A stretch of 64,000 nucleotides of DNA. Source: Qipengyuania algicida. Its GTDB lineage: Bacteria > Pseudomonadota > Alphaproteobacteria > Sphingomonadales > Sphingomonadaceae. Positions within the stretch are counted from its first letter, which is position 1, and the number at the start of each line of letters is the position of its first letter. The notes under the pieces were generated by a model. That model did not search any database. It was not told the DNA's origin and saw nothing but the letters and a program-made list of their open reading frames with translations. Shown one piece after another: positions 53,896 through 61,676 of the stretch. The position numbers and the translations under genes were made by a program. Location of the stretch: assembly GCF_009828025.1 (NCBI RefSeq), contig NZ_WTYA01000002.1, positions 186,001-250,000 of the forward strand. The letters are read 5' to 3'.

Positions 53896-54818
53896 TCGCC
53901 GCCAGCCGGGGCGACCTGCCGTGCCCGCAGCGCAATCACTAGCCCGATCATCGCCAGCACTGCCCCTGCCATCGCCAGCCCGGTCCAGCGATAGCCTTCG
54001 AGCAGTGTCGAAATGACCATCGCGATCACCACCACCAGCACGCCATTATAGGCCGCCCGTCCCGCGCCGAGCTGGCGCACCAGCCCGTAGTAGAGCGGGA
54101 ACGTCACCACCGATCCGGCCAGAGCCAACCATGCAGTGCCGATCCAGTAATGCAGATCGCTCGGAAACTGCGGAGCGCCCGACAGCACGAGCGCCAGCAC
54201 GATGTCGATCGCGGTGCCATACAGCATCGACCATGACAGCAGCGTCGGCAGCGGCAGTCCCTTGCCCGCAGGCCCGGCCTGAATGACATTGGCGATCGAG
54301 GCCGACAACATCGCGATCAGCGCCAGCCCCGCCCCCCATGCGACGCTGCCCCCCAGCGGGGCGAGCCGCGCTTCATTGACCAGCAGCAGCCCGATACCAC
54401 CCAGCGCGATGATGCTGCCGATGATGAAGCGCCGCGTAATCGGCTGGCCGAGCAAAATGCGCCCAAGGATGGCGTTCGGCACCATCATCATTCCGATCAG
54501 CAGCGCGACGATGCCCGAGGTCAGGTGAAGTTCGGCCATATAGACGAAGGTGTAGTTGCCGCTGAACTGGAACAGCCCCATCGCCAGTGCCAGCAGGTGC
54601 GCGGCACGCGGCATCGCCAGCCGCCGGTGCATGATCGCTGCCAGCAGGAACATCGCCGGGGTCGCCATCGCAAAGCGGAAGGCAATCGCCCAATGCGCCG
54701 ATATGCCCGCGATCTGGCCGGTGATGACATACCAGGTCGACCCCCAGATCAGCGCCGTGAGCACGAAGGGGATCGCAATTCCCGGTCTCAGCAAGGCATG
54801 GGGTGCGGGTTCGGTCAT
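53841..54818 (-). CDS. EamA/DMT-family transporter
   Basis: The 325-residue protein has ten transmembrane helices in two EamA repeats: the first near residues 14-140 (LTALIWGSTWYVITGQ) and the second near 160-300 (YYGLVRQLGAGRAAYNGVLVVVIAMVIST). This family exports amino acids, nucleotides or metabolites, but the substrate cannot be predicted. The start at 54818 (MTEPAPHALL) directly precedes helix 1. It lies 10 bases after the threonine aldolase stop, so the two may be co-transcribed. Confidence 0.87.
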   Translation of the reverse strand: MTEPAPHALLRPGIAIPFVLTALIWGSTWYVITGQIAGISAHWAIAFRFAMATPAMFLLAAIMHRRLAMPRAAHLLALAMGLFQFSGNYTFVYMAELHLTSGIVALLIGMMMVPNAILGRILLGQPITRRFIIGSIIALGGIGLLLVNEARLAPLGGSVAWGAGLALIAMLSASIANVIQAGPAGKGLPLPTLLSWSMLYGTAIDIVLALVLSGAPQFPSDLHYWIGTAWLALAGSVVTFPLYYGLVRQLGAGRAAYNGVLVVVIAMVISTLLEGYRWTGLAMAGAVLAMIGLVIALRARQVAPAGGDQSASVPSAARMAVRPER

Positions 54819-54828
54819 GGAAGCGCGC

Positions 54829-55845
54829 TCAAAGGCTGGCGATCGCCTGCGCCAGAGCGCGTGCATCGTCATGCCGCGTGTTCCAGGCGGTGACGAAGCG
54901 CGCGGCATCATCGCCCCAATCGTAGAAGGCGAAGCTCTGCGCACGCAAAACCTCGCGCTCGGCGGGTGAGAGTGTCACGAACAGCTCATTCGCTTCGACC
55001 GGATGCATCAGGCGGTTGCCGCATGACCCGGCAATCTCCTGCGCAGCCGCGTTGGCTGCGCGCGCATTCTCAAGCCACAGATCGCCATCGAGCATAGCGA
55101 CGATCTGCGCGGCGAGGAAACGCCCTTTCGATTGCAGATGTCCCGCGCGCTTGCGGCGGTAATGCGCGACATCGGCGAGAGCGGGATCGAAGAACACAAT
55201 CGCCTCGGCGCTCATCCCGCCGTTCTTAACGCAGCCGAAGCTCAGCGCATCGACACCTTCGGTCACCGCGCCCGGCGCGCAATCGAGCGAGGCGACTGCA
55301 TTGCCGAACCGCGCCCCGTCCATATGAAGCCCAAGCCCGCGCGCTTTGGCGAGGGTAGCAATCGCGCCGACCTCGTCGGGCCGATAGACGCAGCCATACT
55401 CGCTCGCCTGGGTGATCGAGACCGCGTGCGGCTGAACCTGATGCACGTCATCGCGAATAGGATCGATCACCGCCGTGATGTCATCGGGGGTAAGCTTGGC
55501 TGCTTCGCCTTCGGCCAGCAGCAGCTTGGCACCGTGGAGATAGAAACCGGGCGCGCCGCCCTCGTCCATCTCGATATGCGCCTCGCGGTGGCAAACCACC
55601 CCGCCATGCGGTTGGACCATCGTGGCAAGCGCAAGGCAATTGGCAGCCGTCCCCGTCGCCACCCACAGTGCGGCGCACTCGCGCCCGAACAGGTCCGAAA
55701 AGCGTTCATCGAGTGCCTGCGAAAGCGCATCTCCATCATAGGGCGGCGCGCTGTCGTCGGCGGCGCGCATCGCTTCCCACACGCGCGGATGGACCGGCGC
55801 GGCGTTGTCGGACATGAACGGGCGAAGCGGTGTCGAAGAAGTCAT
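54829..55845 (-). CDS. Threonine aldolase-type PLP enzyme
   Basis: The enzyme cleaves L-threonine or beta-hydroxy amino acids to glycine and an aldehyde. In this 338-residue fold-type I PLP protein the PLP lysine is Lys207 in SFGCVKNGG, the cofactor aspartate is Asp176 in HMDGARF and VATGTAANCLAL is a typical segment. The start at 55845 lies close to the ATG of MSDNAAP (55815), a possible alternative. An EamA exporter follows 10 bases later, which would fit amino-acid handling. Confidence 0.87.
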   Translation of the reverse strand: MTSSTPLRPFMSDNAAPVHPRVWEAMRAADDSAPPYDGDALSQALDERFSDLFGRECAALWVATGTAANCLALATMVQPHGGVVCHREAHIEMDEGGAPGFYLHGAKLLLAEGEAAKLTPDDITAVIDPIRDDVHQVQPHAVSITQASEYGCVYRPDEVGAIATLAKARGLGLHMDGARFGNAVASLDCAPGAVTEGVDALSFGCVKNGGMSAEAIVFFDPALADVAHYRRKRAGHLQSKGRFLAAQIVAMLDGDLWLENARAANAAAQEIAGSCGNRLMHPVEANELFVTLSPAEREVLRAQSFAFYDWGDDAARFVTAWNTRHDDARALAQAIASL

Positions 55846-55895
55846 CGGGAACGCGTCTAGCCGAGCGGAGATTGGACGCAAGAAGGAGAAATCAT

Positions 55896-56186
55896 ATGGC
55901 CGATGTCACTGTCACCCATGAAGGCGATGACCAGAGCGGGCGTTACAGCGCGACGCTGGACGGAGAAGACGCAGGTCATCTCGATTGGATCGGCAGGGGC
56001 GAGGACGTCCGCGTTGCGACGCATACGCTCGTCCCCAATTCAATGCGCGGCAAGGGCATCGCGGGGAAACTGGTCGATGCGTTGATCGGCGATGCCAAAA
56101 GCGAAGGCTTCCGCATCGTGCCTCAGTGCTCCTATGTCGAAGCGCAGTTCAGACGCCACCCGGAATGGGCGAGCCTGCGCGCCTGA
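55896..56186 (+). CDS. Small GNAT-family N-acetyltransferase (NATD1/YidJ type)
   Basis: The 96-residue protein is a minimal GNAT domain. The acetyl-CoA loop is RGKGIAGKLVDALI (about 51-64), followed by EGFRIVPQCSYVEAQFRRHPEW, the hallmark of the small NATD1/YidJ group. Substrate unknown. AAGGAG lies eight bases ahead of the ATG. It overlaps no other gene and ends ten bases from the convergent acyl-CoA dehydrogenase. Confidence 0.88.
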   Translation: MADVTVTHEGDDQSGRYSATLDGEDAGHLDWIGRGEDVRVATHTLVPNSMRGKGIAGKLVDALIGDAKSEGFRIVPQCSYVEAQFRRHPEWASLRA

Positions 56187-56195
56187 GGCAAGCCA

Positions 56196-57365
56196 TCAGC
56201 GCCGCTGGTCGAAGCGGCGACCGACCATTGCAGCAGTAATATTGGTCTTCTGCACATCGATTGCCCCGCCCGCGATCCCCCAGGCGAAACCGTCACGCAC
56301 GCGCTGCTCCATTCCGTAATCCTTGTGATAGCCATAGCCGCCCATCACCTGCATCCCGAGCGCGGTCACCTCGCGCACGATCTCATTGGCGAAGCATTTG
56401 GCGACGCTGCTTTCGAACACGCCGGGCAGGCCATTGCTTTCATGCGCAGCGTTGGCCGCAGCACGATAGATCAGCAGCCGCGCCGCCTCGACCTTCATCG
56501 CCATTTCGGCCAGCTTGAGCTGGACTGCCTGGAAATCGACGATCGGCTTGCCGAAAGCCTCGCGCTCCTGCGTATAGGCCAGCGCCTGCTCGAGCGCGCC
56601 CGCCGCCAGTCCCAATGCCTGTGTGGCATTGCCACAGCGTTCAAGCCCGAAGGCGCTCATCAGTCTGCCGAAACCACCGGCGCCGATGACGAGGTTCTCC
56701 TTGGGCACCGCCACATCCTCGAAACTGATGTCGCGCGTGGCGATACCGCGAAACCCCATCAGCTCCTCGCGCTTGCCGAAGCTGACCCCGTCCTGATCGC
56801 GGTCGACGAGCAGCGCACCGATCCCCTTGGCCCCCGGCGCATCGGACAGGCGGCAATAGGTGACGTAATAGCGTGAATGCCCTGCACCACTCGTCCAGCG
56901 CTTCGTACCGTTGAGGATGAAGCGATCCCCGTCCTCGCGCGCGTGGGTGGTCAGATCGGTCAGCGCGGTCCCGGCGTCGGGTTCGGACATCGACACCGCG
57001 ACCGTCGCCTCGCCAGCGGTCACTTGCGGGATGATTCGTGCTTTCAGTTCGTCGGTGCCAAACCGCTCGATCGTACGCACCGGCCCGACCAGTGCCTCGA
57101 ACACCGGAAATGCGACCGCGTTCGACACCATCGCGAACTGCTCGAGCACCAGCAGCGCCTCAAGATGGCCGAGGCCGAGCCCACCATATTGCTCAGGCAG
57201 GTTTACGCCCAGGAACCCAAGCTCGCCATAGCGGCGAACCATATCTGCCGGGACCGAGACGTCCTTCTCCTCCAGCTCGCGCGCCAGCTCGATCAGCTCT
57301 CCGCGCGCAAACTTGCGCGCCGCCTCCTGCAACTCGCGTTGCTGCTCGCTCAGCTGAAAATCCAT
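56196..57365 (-). CDS. Acyl-CoA dehydrogenase-family protein, atypical active site
   Basis: The 389-residue protein has the acyl-CoA dehydrogenase fold, with VSMSEPDAGTALTDL and GGYGYHKDYGMEQRVRDG. Where most members have the catalytic glutamate in the I-x-E-G motif, this one reads GIAGGAID with Gly366 at the Glu position. The base may lie elsewhere, as in some isovaleryl-CoA dehydrogenases, or the substrate may be unusual. The start at 57365 (MDFQLSEQQREL) is natural. The substrate is unknown. It is the last chromosomal gene before the integrated element. Confidence 0.87.
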   Translation of the reverse strand: MDFQLSEQQRELQEAARKFARGELIELARELEEKDVSVPADMVRRYGELGFLGVNLPEQYGGLGLGHLEALLVLEQFAMVSNAVAFPVFEALVGPVRTIERFGTDELKARIIPQVTAGEATVAVSMSEPDAGTALTDLTTHAREDGDRFILNGTKRWTSGAGHSRYYVTYCRLSDAPGAKGIGALLVDRDQDGVSFGKREELMGFRGIATRDISFEDVAVPKENLVIGAGGFGRLMSAFGLERCGNATQALGLAAGALEQALAYTQEREAFGKPIVDFQAVQLKLAEMAMKVEAARLLIYRAAANAAHESNGLPGVFESSVAKCFANEIVREVTALGMQVMGGYGYHKDYGMEQRVRDGFAWGIAGGAIDVQKTNITAAMVGRRFDQRR

Positions 57366-57473
57366 GGCACCTCTCTCCTCAGTTTCGGAGGGATGCAGGT
57401 TTTTTCGTTTGGCCTCAAGCGTCGGCGCGGGCGTCCGCCCGCGCTGGTACTCGAAGCCGTCAAAAACAAAAAA

Positions 57474-57524
57474 TGGTGCTGCTGGGGAGGATTGAACTCC
57501 CGGCCTCACCCTTACCAAGGGTGC
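57474..57524 (-). other. tRNA-Thr (GGT) 3' fragment, integrase attachment site (att)
   Basis: On the reverse strand the sequence runs from the anticodon stem (CACCC, loop TTGGTAA, GGGTG) through a T arm (GGGAGTTCAATCCTCCC) to AGCAGCACCA and a T-run. The acceptor 5' strand and D arm are missing, since the bases beyond 57524 do not match them. So this is only the 3' part, the copy left at one end when an element integrates into the tRNA gene. The complete gene should be at the other end, right of the window. Confidence 0.85.
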
Positions 57525-57616
57525 ATTTCCGCATATCTCCGCACACCCTCGCACAGAAAAATATAGCATTTTCAACGATTGCTGTTTGCGCTTGTGCAGA
57601 TTCGTCCACCCATGTA

Positions 57617-57636
57617 TTCCGTACTTTTTCCGTACT
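57617..57636 (+). repeat. Twin direct repeats TTCCGTACT, probable integrase arm sites
   Basis: TTCCGTACT occurs at 57617-57625 and again at 57628-57636, an 11-bp helical repeat, just ahead of the integrase gene and about 95 bases from the tRNA fragment. This is the arrangement of arm-type binding sites for tyrosine integrases. Confidence 0.6.
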
Positions 57637-57658
57637 CGGTCATTTGGAGCCCTGAGCG

Positions 57659-58825
57659 TTGGCGTTGGATCTCAGCAAAGTTGGCAAGCGAAACGAGTTA
57701 AAACCTCGGCGCGAGCCTTATTGGCAGCGCCTACGCAATGGGTGCTTCCTTGGCTTTCGCCCCTCCAAGTTGAGCGGCGCCGGTACATGGATAGCCCGTG
57801 CCTACAATCCCGAGTCGAACAGGTACTCAATGAAATCGCTCGGCGACTTCGGCACTGTTGCGCCGAACGAGCGCTTCGCTCTTGCTAAAATCGAGGCCGA
57901 GAAGGTTGCCGACCTGATTGAGTCAGGAGGACAGGTTCGTCGCAAGATCGAAACCGTCGCCGATGCGTGCAAAGACTATCTGCGAGAAAAGCCGAACAAG
58001 ATCGCTGAAGGCGTATTTCGTCGCCATGTTTATGATGATCCGCTGGCGCGTGTGAAACTTGATAAGCTGCGCCGCCATCACCTCAAGGAATGGCGCAAGC
58101 GCTTGGAAGATGCGCCTGCGGTAATCAGTCGACGCAAGGATGGCGAAAAGCGGGTGAGGCAGCGCGCGCATTCCACCGTCAACCGCGATATGGCCCCCCT
58201 CAGGGCCGCTCTGAATATGTTCTTAGCCCCGGGAGCACCAGGAAGCGAAGCTGCTTGGCAGGAGGCCCTGAAACCCTTTGAGAAGGCCGACAAGCGGCGT
58301 TTGCTCTATCTTGATAAGGCTCAACGCAGATTGCTGCTGGAGCATGTCGAGGACGACGCTGCGCCATTCATCAGAGCGCTGTGTCTGCTTCCATTGAGGC
58401 CCGGAGCCATGGCGTCACTAGTTGCTGGCAATTACGACAAGCGGACCTCGGAACTCACTATCGGCCACGATAAGGCAGGCGGTGATCGGCGCATTCTCCT
58501 GCCTGCGGCGGCGGCGACTCTGTTCGCCAAGCAAGTGAAGGGTAAGCTTCCAGCCGCTCCTATGTTTATGCGCTCAAGCGGCAAGCCATGGGATCGCAAT
58601 ACATGGGGCGATGCCATCGAAAAGGCAGCGAAGTCAGCCAGTCTGCCAAAGGGTACTACCGCTTACACCCTGCGCCACAGCACCATTACCGATCTGGTGA
58701 GCGCCGGCCTGCCTCTGCTCACAATCGCACAGATTTCCGGCACCAGCGCCGAAATGATTGAACGTCATTACGGGCACCTTGCCCGCGATGCAGCTTTGCA
58801 AGCGCTGGGAGAGCTGGCGCTATGA
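57659..58825 (+). CDS. Tyrosine-type site-specific integrase
   Basis: The integrase recombines the element into and out of the tRNA-Thr gene. The 388-residue protein has an N-terminal arm-binding region (1-95), a core-binding SAM-like domain (about 98-205) and a catalytic domain (about 215-388). The catalytic residues I can place are Arg247 (LPLRPGA), Lys272, Arg339 (AYTLRHS, with Tyr336 in place of the usual His) and the nucleophile Tyr371 (IERHYGHL); Thr362 sits where a His/Trp is common. The same substitutions are frequent in alphaproteobacterial integrases. The start is a TTG at 57659, ten bases after GGAG, so slightly uncertain. Confidence 0.9.
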   Translation: MALDLSKVGKRNELKPRREPYWQRLRNGCFLGFRPSKLSGAGTWIARAYNPESNRYSMKSLGDFGTVAPNERFALAKIEAEKVADLIESGGQVRRKIETVADACKDYLREKPNKIAEGVFRRHVYDDPLARVKLDKLRRHHLKEWRKRLEDAPAVISRRKDGEKRVRQRAHSTVNRDMAPLRAALNMFLAPGAPGSEAAWQEALKPFEKADKRRLLYLDKAQRRLLLEHVEDDAAPFIRALCLLPLRPGAMASLVAGNYDKRTSELTIGHDKAGGDRRILLPAAAATLFAKQVKGKLPAAPMFMRSSGKPWDRNTWGDAIEKAAKSASLPKGTTAYTLRHSTITDLVSAGLPLLTIAQISGTSAEMIERHYGHLARDAALQALGELAL

Positions 58826-58860
58826 CATGAATTTCAACGGGCATTCGGCCCGATGAAGGC

Positions 58861-58895
58861 GGGTCGGCAAAGGGATGGAGCCCCAATGCCGACCC
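58861..58895. promoter_or_regulatory. Perfect 9-bp hairpin upstream of element gene at 58928
   Basis: GGGTCGGCA and TGCCGACCC pair perfectly around a 17-nt loop, 33 bases ahead of the next gene. It could be a terminator of the integrase transcript (no T-tract), an operator or a leader hairpin. A smaller stem (CGGGC/GCCCG) is at 58838-58852. Confidence 0.4.
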
Positions 58896-58927
58896 TCACC
58901 ACAACCGACTGAAAAGGAGTCGATGAA

Positions 58928-59410
58928 ATGGCTAGCAACCCTTTAGGGACCAGTTCACGCGTCGTCACGCTTCCCAATACAATTCCTCCAGCGCCTGCAG
59001 TGATGCGGATACTAGATCGCTTCAATCGCGATGAACTTGGTAATGCGATCGAAGTGCTTGTTGCGCTGCTTGATATTTGGGACGGCGAGCCGGACGATGA
59101 AGTAACTGAAGCTGAGGATGATTTTCTCGATCGGCCTAAACGCCCTTGGGATCGCCCTGGCTGCGACATTGCAGATCCGGGCGAGAACGCATGGATTGAA
59201 TGGGACCAGTTGCGTCATCGCCATCGGCGAGGCCCCAATATCTCCAGCGAAGATGAAAACGCCGAAGATGATGATCCGGCAGGCCAGTATGATGAGGACA
59301 CTTATTCTGGCCCCCGCCCAAAGGGGTTCGGCCCCGGATGCGATATTTCGGACCCTGATTGCGAACACGACGGAAGGGAGCACGACGGCAGGGGGTTAGA
59401 TAATGTCTGA
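58928..59410 (+). CDS. Unrecognised acidic element protein with repeated GCDI-DP motif
   Basis: I do not recognise this 160-residue protein. A short helical N-terminal region (24-52: MRILDRFNRDELGNAIEVLV) is followed by a very acidic, low-complexity stretch. The motif GCDI-A/S-DP occurs twice, at residues 78-84 and 137-143, each after a proline-rich lead (WDRP, KGFGP), and the C-terminus repeats HDGR. Repeated Cys-Asp clusters could bind metal, but this is a guess. GGAG lies upstream of the ATG, and the next gene overlaps by eight bases, so it is probably translated. Confidence 0.7.
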   Translation: MASNPLGTSSRVVTLPNTIPPAPAVMRILDRFNRDELGNAIEVLVALLDIWDGEPDDEVTEAEDDFLDRPKRPWDRPGCDIADPGENAWIEWDQLRHRHRRGPNISSEDENAEDDDPAGQYDEDTYSGPRPKGFGPGCDISDPDCEHDGREHDGRGLDNV

Positions 59411-59717
59411 CTGGCAAACAGCGTTCGACGCATTCGAACTCGCAAAGCATGACATCAGCGATGAGGTGCTTGGCGAAGATTATGCGGATGCGGAACTAAA
59501 TTTCTACGTCGACAACTACGATTTAGCCGTTCGACGCTTGTTGCTTACCTCGGCTCCGAATTGGCCGTCTTTCATCCAGAAACTCGAAGTGTTCCGCGAG
59601 GATGAGGCATATCAACGCATGGGGGGCTCCAGTCTGTTCGATGTGCTAATTGCGGATGCCCGAAGATTAGCGGGCGAGCCGGATGGATCGCAATTTGTAA
59701 AGCCAGTCCGCAACTGA
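59403..59717 (+). CDS. Unrecognised small helical element protein
   Basis: I do not recognise this 104-residue protein. It is acidic and probably mostly helical (AFDAFELAKHDISDEVL, VDNYDLAVRRLLLTS, WPSFIQKLEVFRED and SSLFDVLIADARRLAG). No signal peptide, membrane segment or cysteine is seen. Its ATG overlaps the preceding gene by eight bases, supporting co-translation. Confidence 0.7.
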   Translation: MSDWQTAFDAFELAKHDISDEVLGEDYADAELNFYVDNYDLAVRRLLLTSAPNWPSFIQKLEVFREDEAYQRMGGSSLFDVLIADARRLAGEPDGSQFVKPVRN

Positions 59718-59815
59718 TTTGATCGAACAGCCGGGGATAGGGCGACGGCCTGACAAGTGCGACACACCCGCTCGCATTTCCCCGGTTACTATTGTGGGTC
59801 CGCAGGGGTGCGGTG

Positions 59816-60400
59816 ATGACAACTCCGAAAGGCACAATACCTTTCAAGCTATCTAGGTATCGTGCTGAAAAATTAGCTGATTGGCTGGATCGATATCGAC
59901 CAGAACCGAGAAGTGCCCTCAGCGGTGCCGAGCTCGGGGAAGCTGGACGATTGGCGGCTGACGAGGCTGACCGCCAAGCGATCCTCGCACTCGCAACATC
60001 GCTCAGAAGAAAGCACACTGGGCGCCCGAGAAGTCCGGTTTCAACTTACTTCTTGCCTGTGAAAGGGCTTATCTTGTTGAACTCACCAAACGCCGCCGTG
60101 ACATGTCCTCGAAACCTTCGTCCTGTGATGTGGGCAATTCACGCTCGTCTATCAGCGAAGCGCGGCGCTAGGTTGAGTCCAGAACAAAGGCGCCAAAATC
60201 TCAAGCATGGTGGCTACGCGCCGGAAACCGTCCGAAAGTATCAATGGATGCTTCGAACAGGGCGTGCCGAATTGGCGAAATCGAGTCGTGGCCTTCATGC
60301 ATTCTCGCCTGAAAGTGAGTCGGAGCGAAAGAAGCGTATTCTGCCAAGTGGCATCACGTCATTAATGCTCGCGACTGCTCAATTTATACGACGCGGCTAG
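59816..60400 (+). CDS. Unrecognised basic element protein
   Basis: I do not recognise this 194-residue protein. The first part (SRYRAEKLADWLDRYRP) looks like a helix pair. The middle is basic with RRKHTGRPRSP, which could contact nucleic acid, and the second half is also Arg/Lys-rich with SPEQRRQNLKHGG. GGGG lies nine bases before the ATG; a GTG at 59792 is an alternative start. Codon use is less GC-biased than in the chromosomal genes to the left. It might be a regulator, but no HTH is clear. Confidence 0.55.
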   Translation: MTTPKGTIPFKLSRYRAEKLADWLDRYRPEPRSALSGAELGEAGRLAADEADRQAILALATSLRRKHTGRPRSPVSTYFLPVKGLILLNSPNAAVTCPRNLRPVMWAIHARLSAKRGARLSPEQRRQNLKHGGYAPETVRKYQWMLRTGRAELAKSSRGLHAFSPESESERKKRILPSGITSLMLATAQFIRRG

Positions 60401-60544
60401 TTTTGCCCTTTTTGCGCCACGGACAGCGCAAAGCATATCAACCAACATGCACGCACAGACCCGCCCGGTGGCGATTTGTGCAGCGATTCAAAGCCTGAAT
60501 CCAAGCCCATAAAACCGCCTCCGGACAACCAATGGAGGCATACT

Positions 60545-60742
60545 ATGGGTACTGCTGCTGCCACAATGCCAAGCGAAAAGCTGGCTTATCGGATTGACGA
60601 AGCTTGCCGAGCAATCGGCATCGGTCGGTCAAAACTCTACGAACTGAATCGCGAAGGCAAGATCAAGATCGTCCGGCTGGGTGGTCGAAGTGTTGTGCCG
60701 GTCACTGAACTTCGTGCGCTTCTCGAAAGGGAAGCCGCATGA
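60545..60742 (+). CDS. Excisionase/AlpA-like helix-turn-helix protein
   Basis: The 65-residue protein has a single winged-helix/MerR-type DNA-binding domain: YRIDEACRAIGIGRSKLYELNREGKIKIVRLGGRSVVPVTELRALLE. This is the pattern of excisionases (Xis) and AlpA-type prophage regulators. It probably directs excision or controls the downstream genes. GGAGGC is six bases before the ATG. Its stop overlaps the next gene by four bases. The 144 bases upstream (60401-60544) hold the hairpin TTTGCGC/GCGCAAA and presumably the promoter of the whole cassette. Confidence 0.85.
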   Translation: MGTAAATMPSEKLAYRIDEACRAIGIGRSKLYELNREGKIKIVRLGGRSVVPVTELRALLEREAA

Positions 60743-60981
60743 GCCCGCACCGCACATGGGTTCGCAAGGTCGACGGTCTCGGTTTCGAGGTCATGACCGA
60801 TTGTCCAATACGTGGGCGCCGTCACGAGGCTTTCCGCTTTCATGCGGTCGATGCGAACGGCATCGCAGAGAAGCTTCACAGCTTTGCGCAAGCGACTGCG
60901 CCGACCGTGTTGGGCGCTGGCTGCGCAAACCCGCCTGTACCGGTCATCGAACTGTGGGGAGGCGACAATGGTAGCGCCTGA
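60739..60981 (+). CDS. Unrecognised small element protein
   Basis: I do not recognise this 80-residue protein. It has WVRKVDGLGFEVMTDCPIRG and a short hydrophilic helix in the middle, and no known domain. Its ATG overlaps the HTH gene stop by four bases and the following gene by 14 bases, so it is translated as part of a cascade. Two cysteines (residues about 22 and 62) have no partner motif. Confidence 0.65.
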   Translation: MSPHRTWVRKVDGLGFEVMTDCPIRGRRHEAFRFHAVDANGIAEKLHSFAQATAPTVLGAGCANPPVPVIELWGGDNGSA

Positions 60982-61144
60982 AAAACGAACGCCCGCACAG
61001 GGCGGGCGTCGTGATCTTTCTTGGCAGGCGGATCACGACTTTCAATACATCAAGTCGATTCCTTGGGCAAGTCTTCCTCCAATGTTGGCATTGCACCTTG
61101 GCGAGGATTTCCTGAGCGGCTGGGTCGCAAGGAGGGGGTCATGA
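60968..61144 (+). CDS. Unrecognised very small element protein
   Basis: I do not recognise this 58-residue protein. GGGGAGG lies just before the ATG, and both ends overlap neighbours (14 bases upstream, 4 bases downstream), which supports real translation. The sequence has an aromatic-rich middle (WQADHDFQYIKSIPWASLP) and a helix at the end. Possible accessory of the primase region. Confidence 0.55.
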   Translation: MVAPEKRTPAQGGRRDLSWQADHDFQYIKSIPWASLPPMLALHLGEDFLSGWVARRGS

Positions 61145-61359
61145 AACGCGTTTTCAATGGCCAGACTTACACCCTTGCTGGCGAGGTTCCTCATCGACGG
61201 CGCGATGGGTCAATGACCACACTGCGCCGTTGGATTTCATGCTGCGCAGAGTGTGGCGCACCGTTCGAAGTCCTGACCCCTTCATCGTCTCGCAAATTCG
61301 AGCCCAATCGGCGTTGCCAGAAGCATAAGCGCCCCGGCCAGAAAGTGAGGGTGGCATGA
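61141..61359 (+). CDS. Small cysteine-containing protein, possible zinc ribbon
   Basis: The 72-residue protein is basic and has two cysteine clusters, CCAEC near residue 35-39 and RCQKH near residue 57-61, spaced like a treble-clef or zinc-ribbon finger (C-x2-C...C-x2-H). It may bind zinc and nucleic acid. AAGGAGG lies just ahead of the ATG, and it overlaps both neighbours by four bases. Confidence 0.65.
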   Translation: MKRVFNGQTYTLAGEVPHRRRDGSMTTLRRWISCCAECGAPFEVLTPSSSRKFEPNRRCQKHKRPGQKVRVA

Positions 61360-61676
61360 ACGCGCCAGCCAAACTGGATGACATCCAGACATTCATGGGC
61401 GAAATCCCTGCAGAGGAATATGAGCGTCGTACTCAGCTTCGCAGCTATCGCAATGCTGCTTCAGCAATGGTCTCGATCGCCAAAACCGAAACAGCGATGC
61501 AACTCGCTTGGCTGGTCGTCGATCGATTGACTCCATGGTTGTATGCGCCAGCGTCGACCGCTGCACTCGATGACCTTCTGCTGTTGTGCAAACGGCTGAT
61601 GGCAGCCGCATCGCAGGTTGAGAATATGGACCTTTTCGGGCCCGGCGCCATTCCGGTGATCGGGGGTGCGTCATGA
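61356..61676 (+). CDS. Unrecognised small helical element protein upstream of primase
   Basis: The 106-residue protein is mainly helical and Ala/Leu-rich, with no motif I recognise. It has an amphipathic middle (LAWLVVDRLTPWLY, LDDLLLLCKRLMAAASQVENM). It overlaps the previous gene and the primase gene by four bases each, which suggests a role in the same process. Confidence 0.65.
   Translation: MNAPAKLDDIQTFMGEIPAEEYERRTQLRSYRNAASAMVSIAKTETAMQLAWLVVDRLTPWLYAPASTAALDDLLLLCKRLMAAASQVENMDLFGPGAIPVIGGAS

Noticed and set aside
57474-57600. An intact tRNA-Thr gene at this site
   Set aside because: Only the anticodon stem, T arm and acceptor 3' strand are present. The bases where the D arm and 5' acceptor should be do not match, so it is a fragment.
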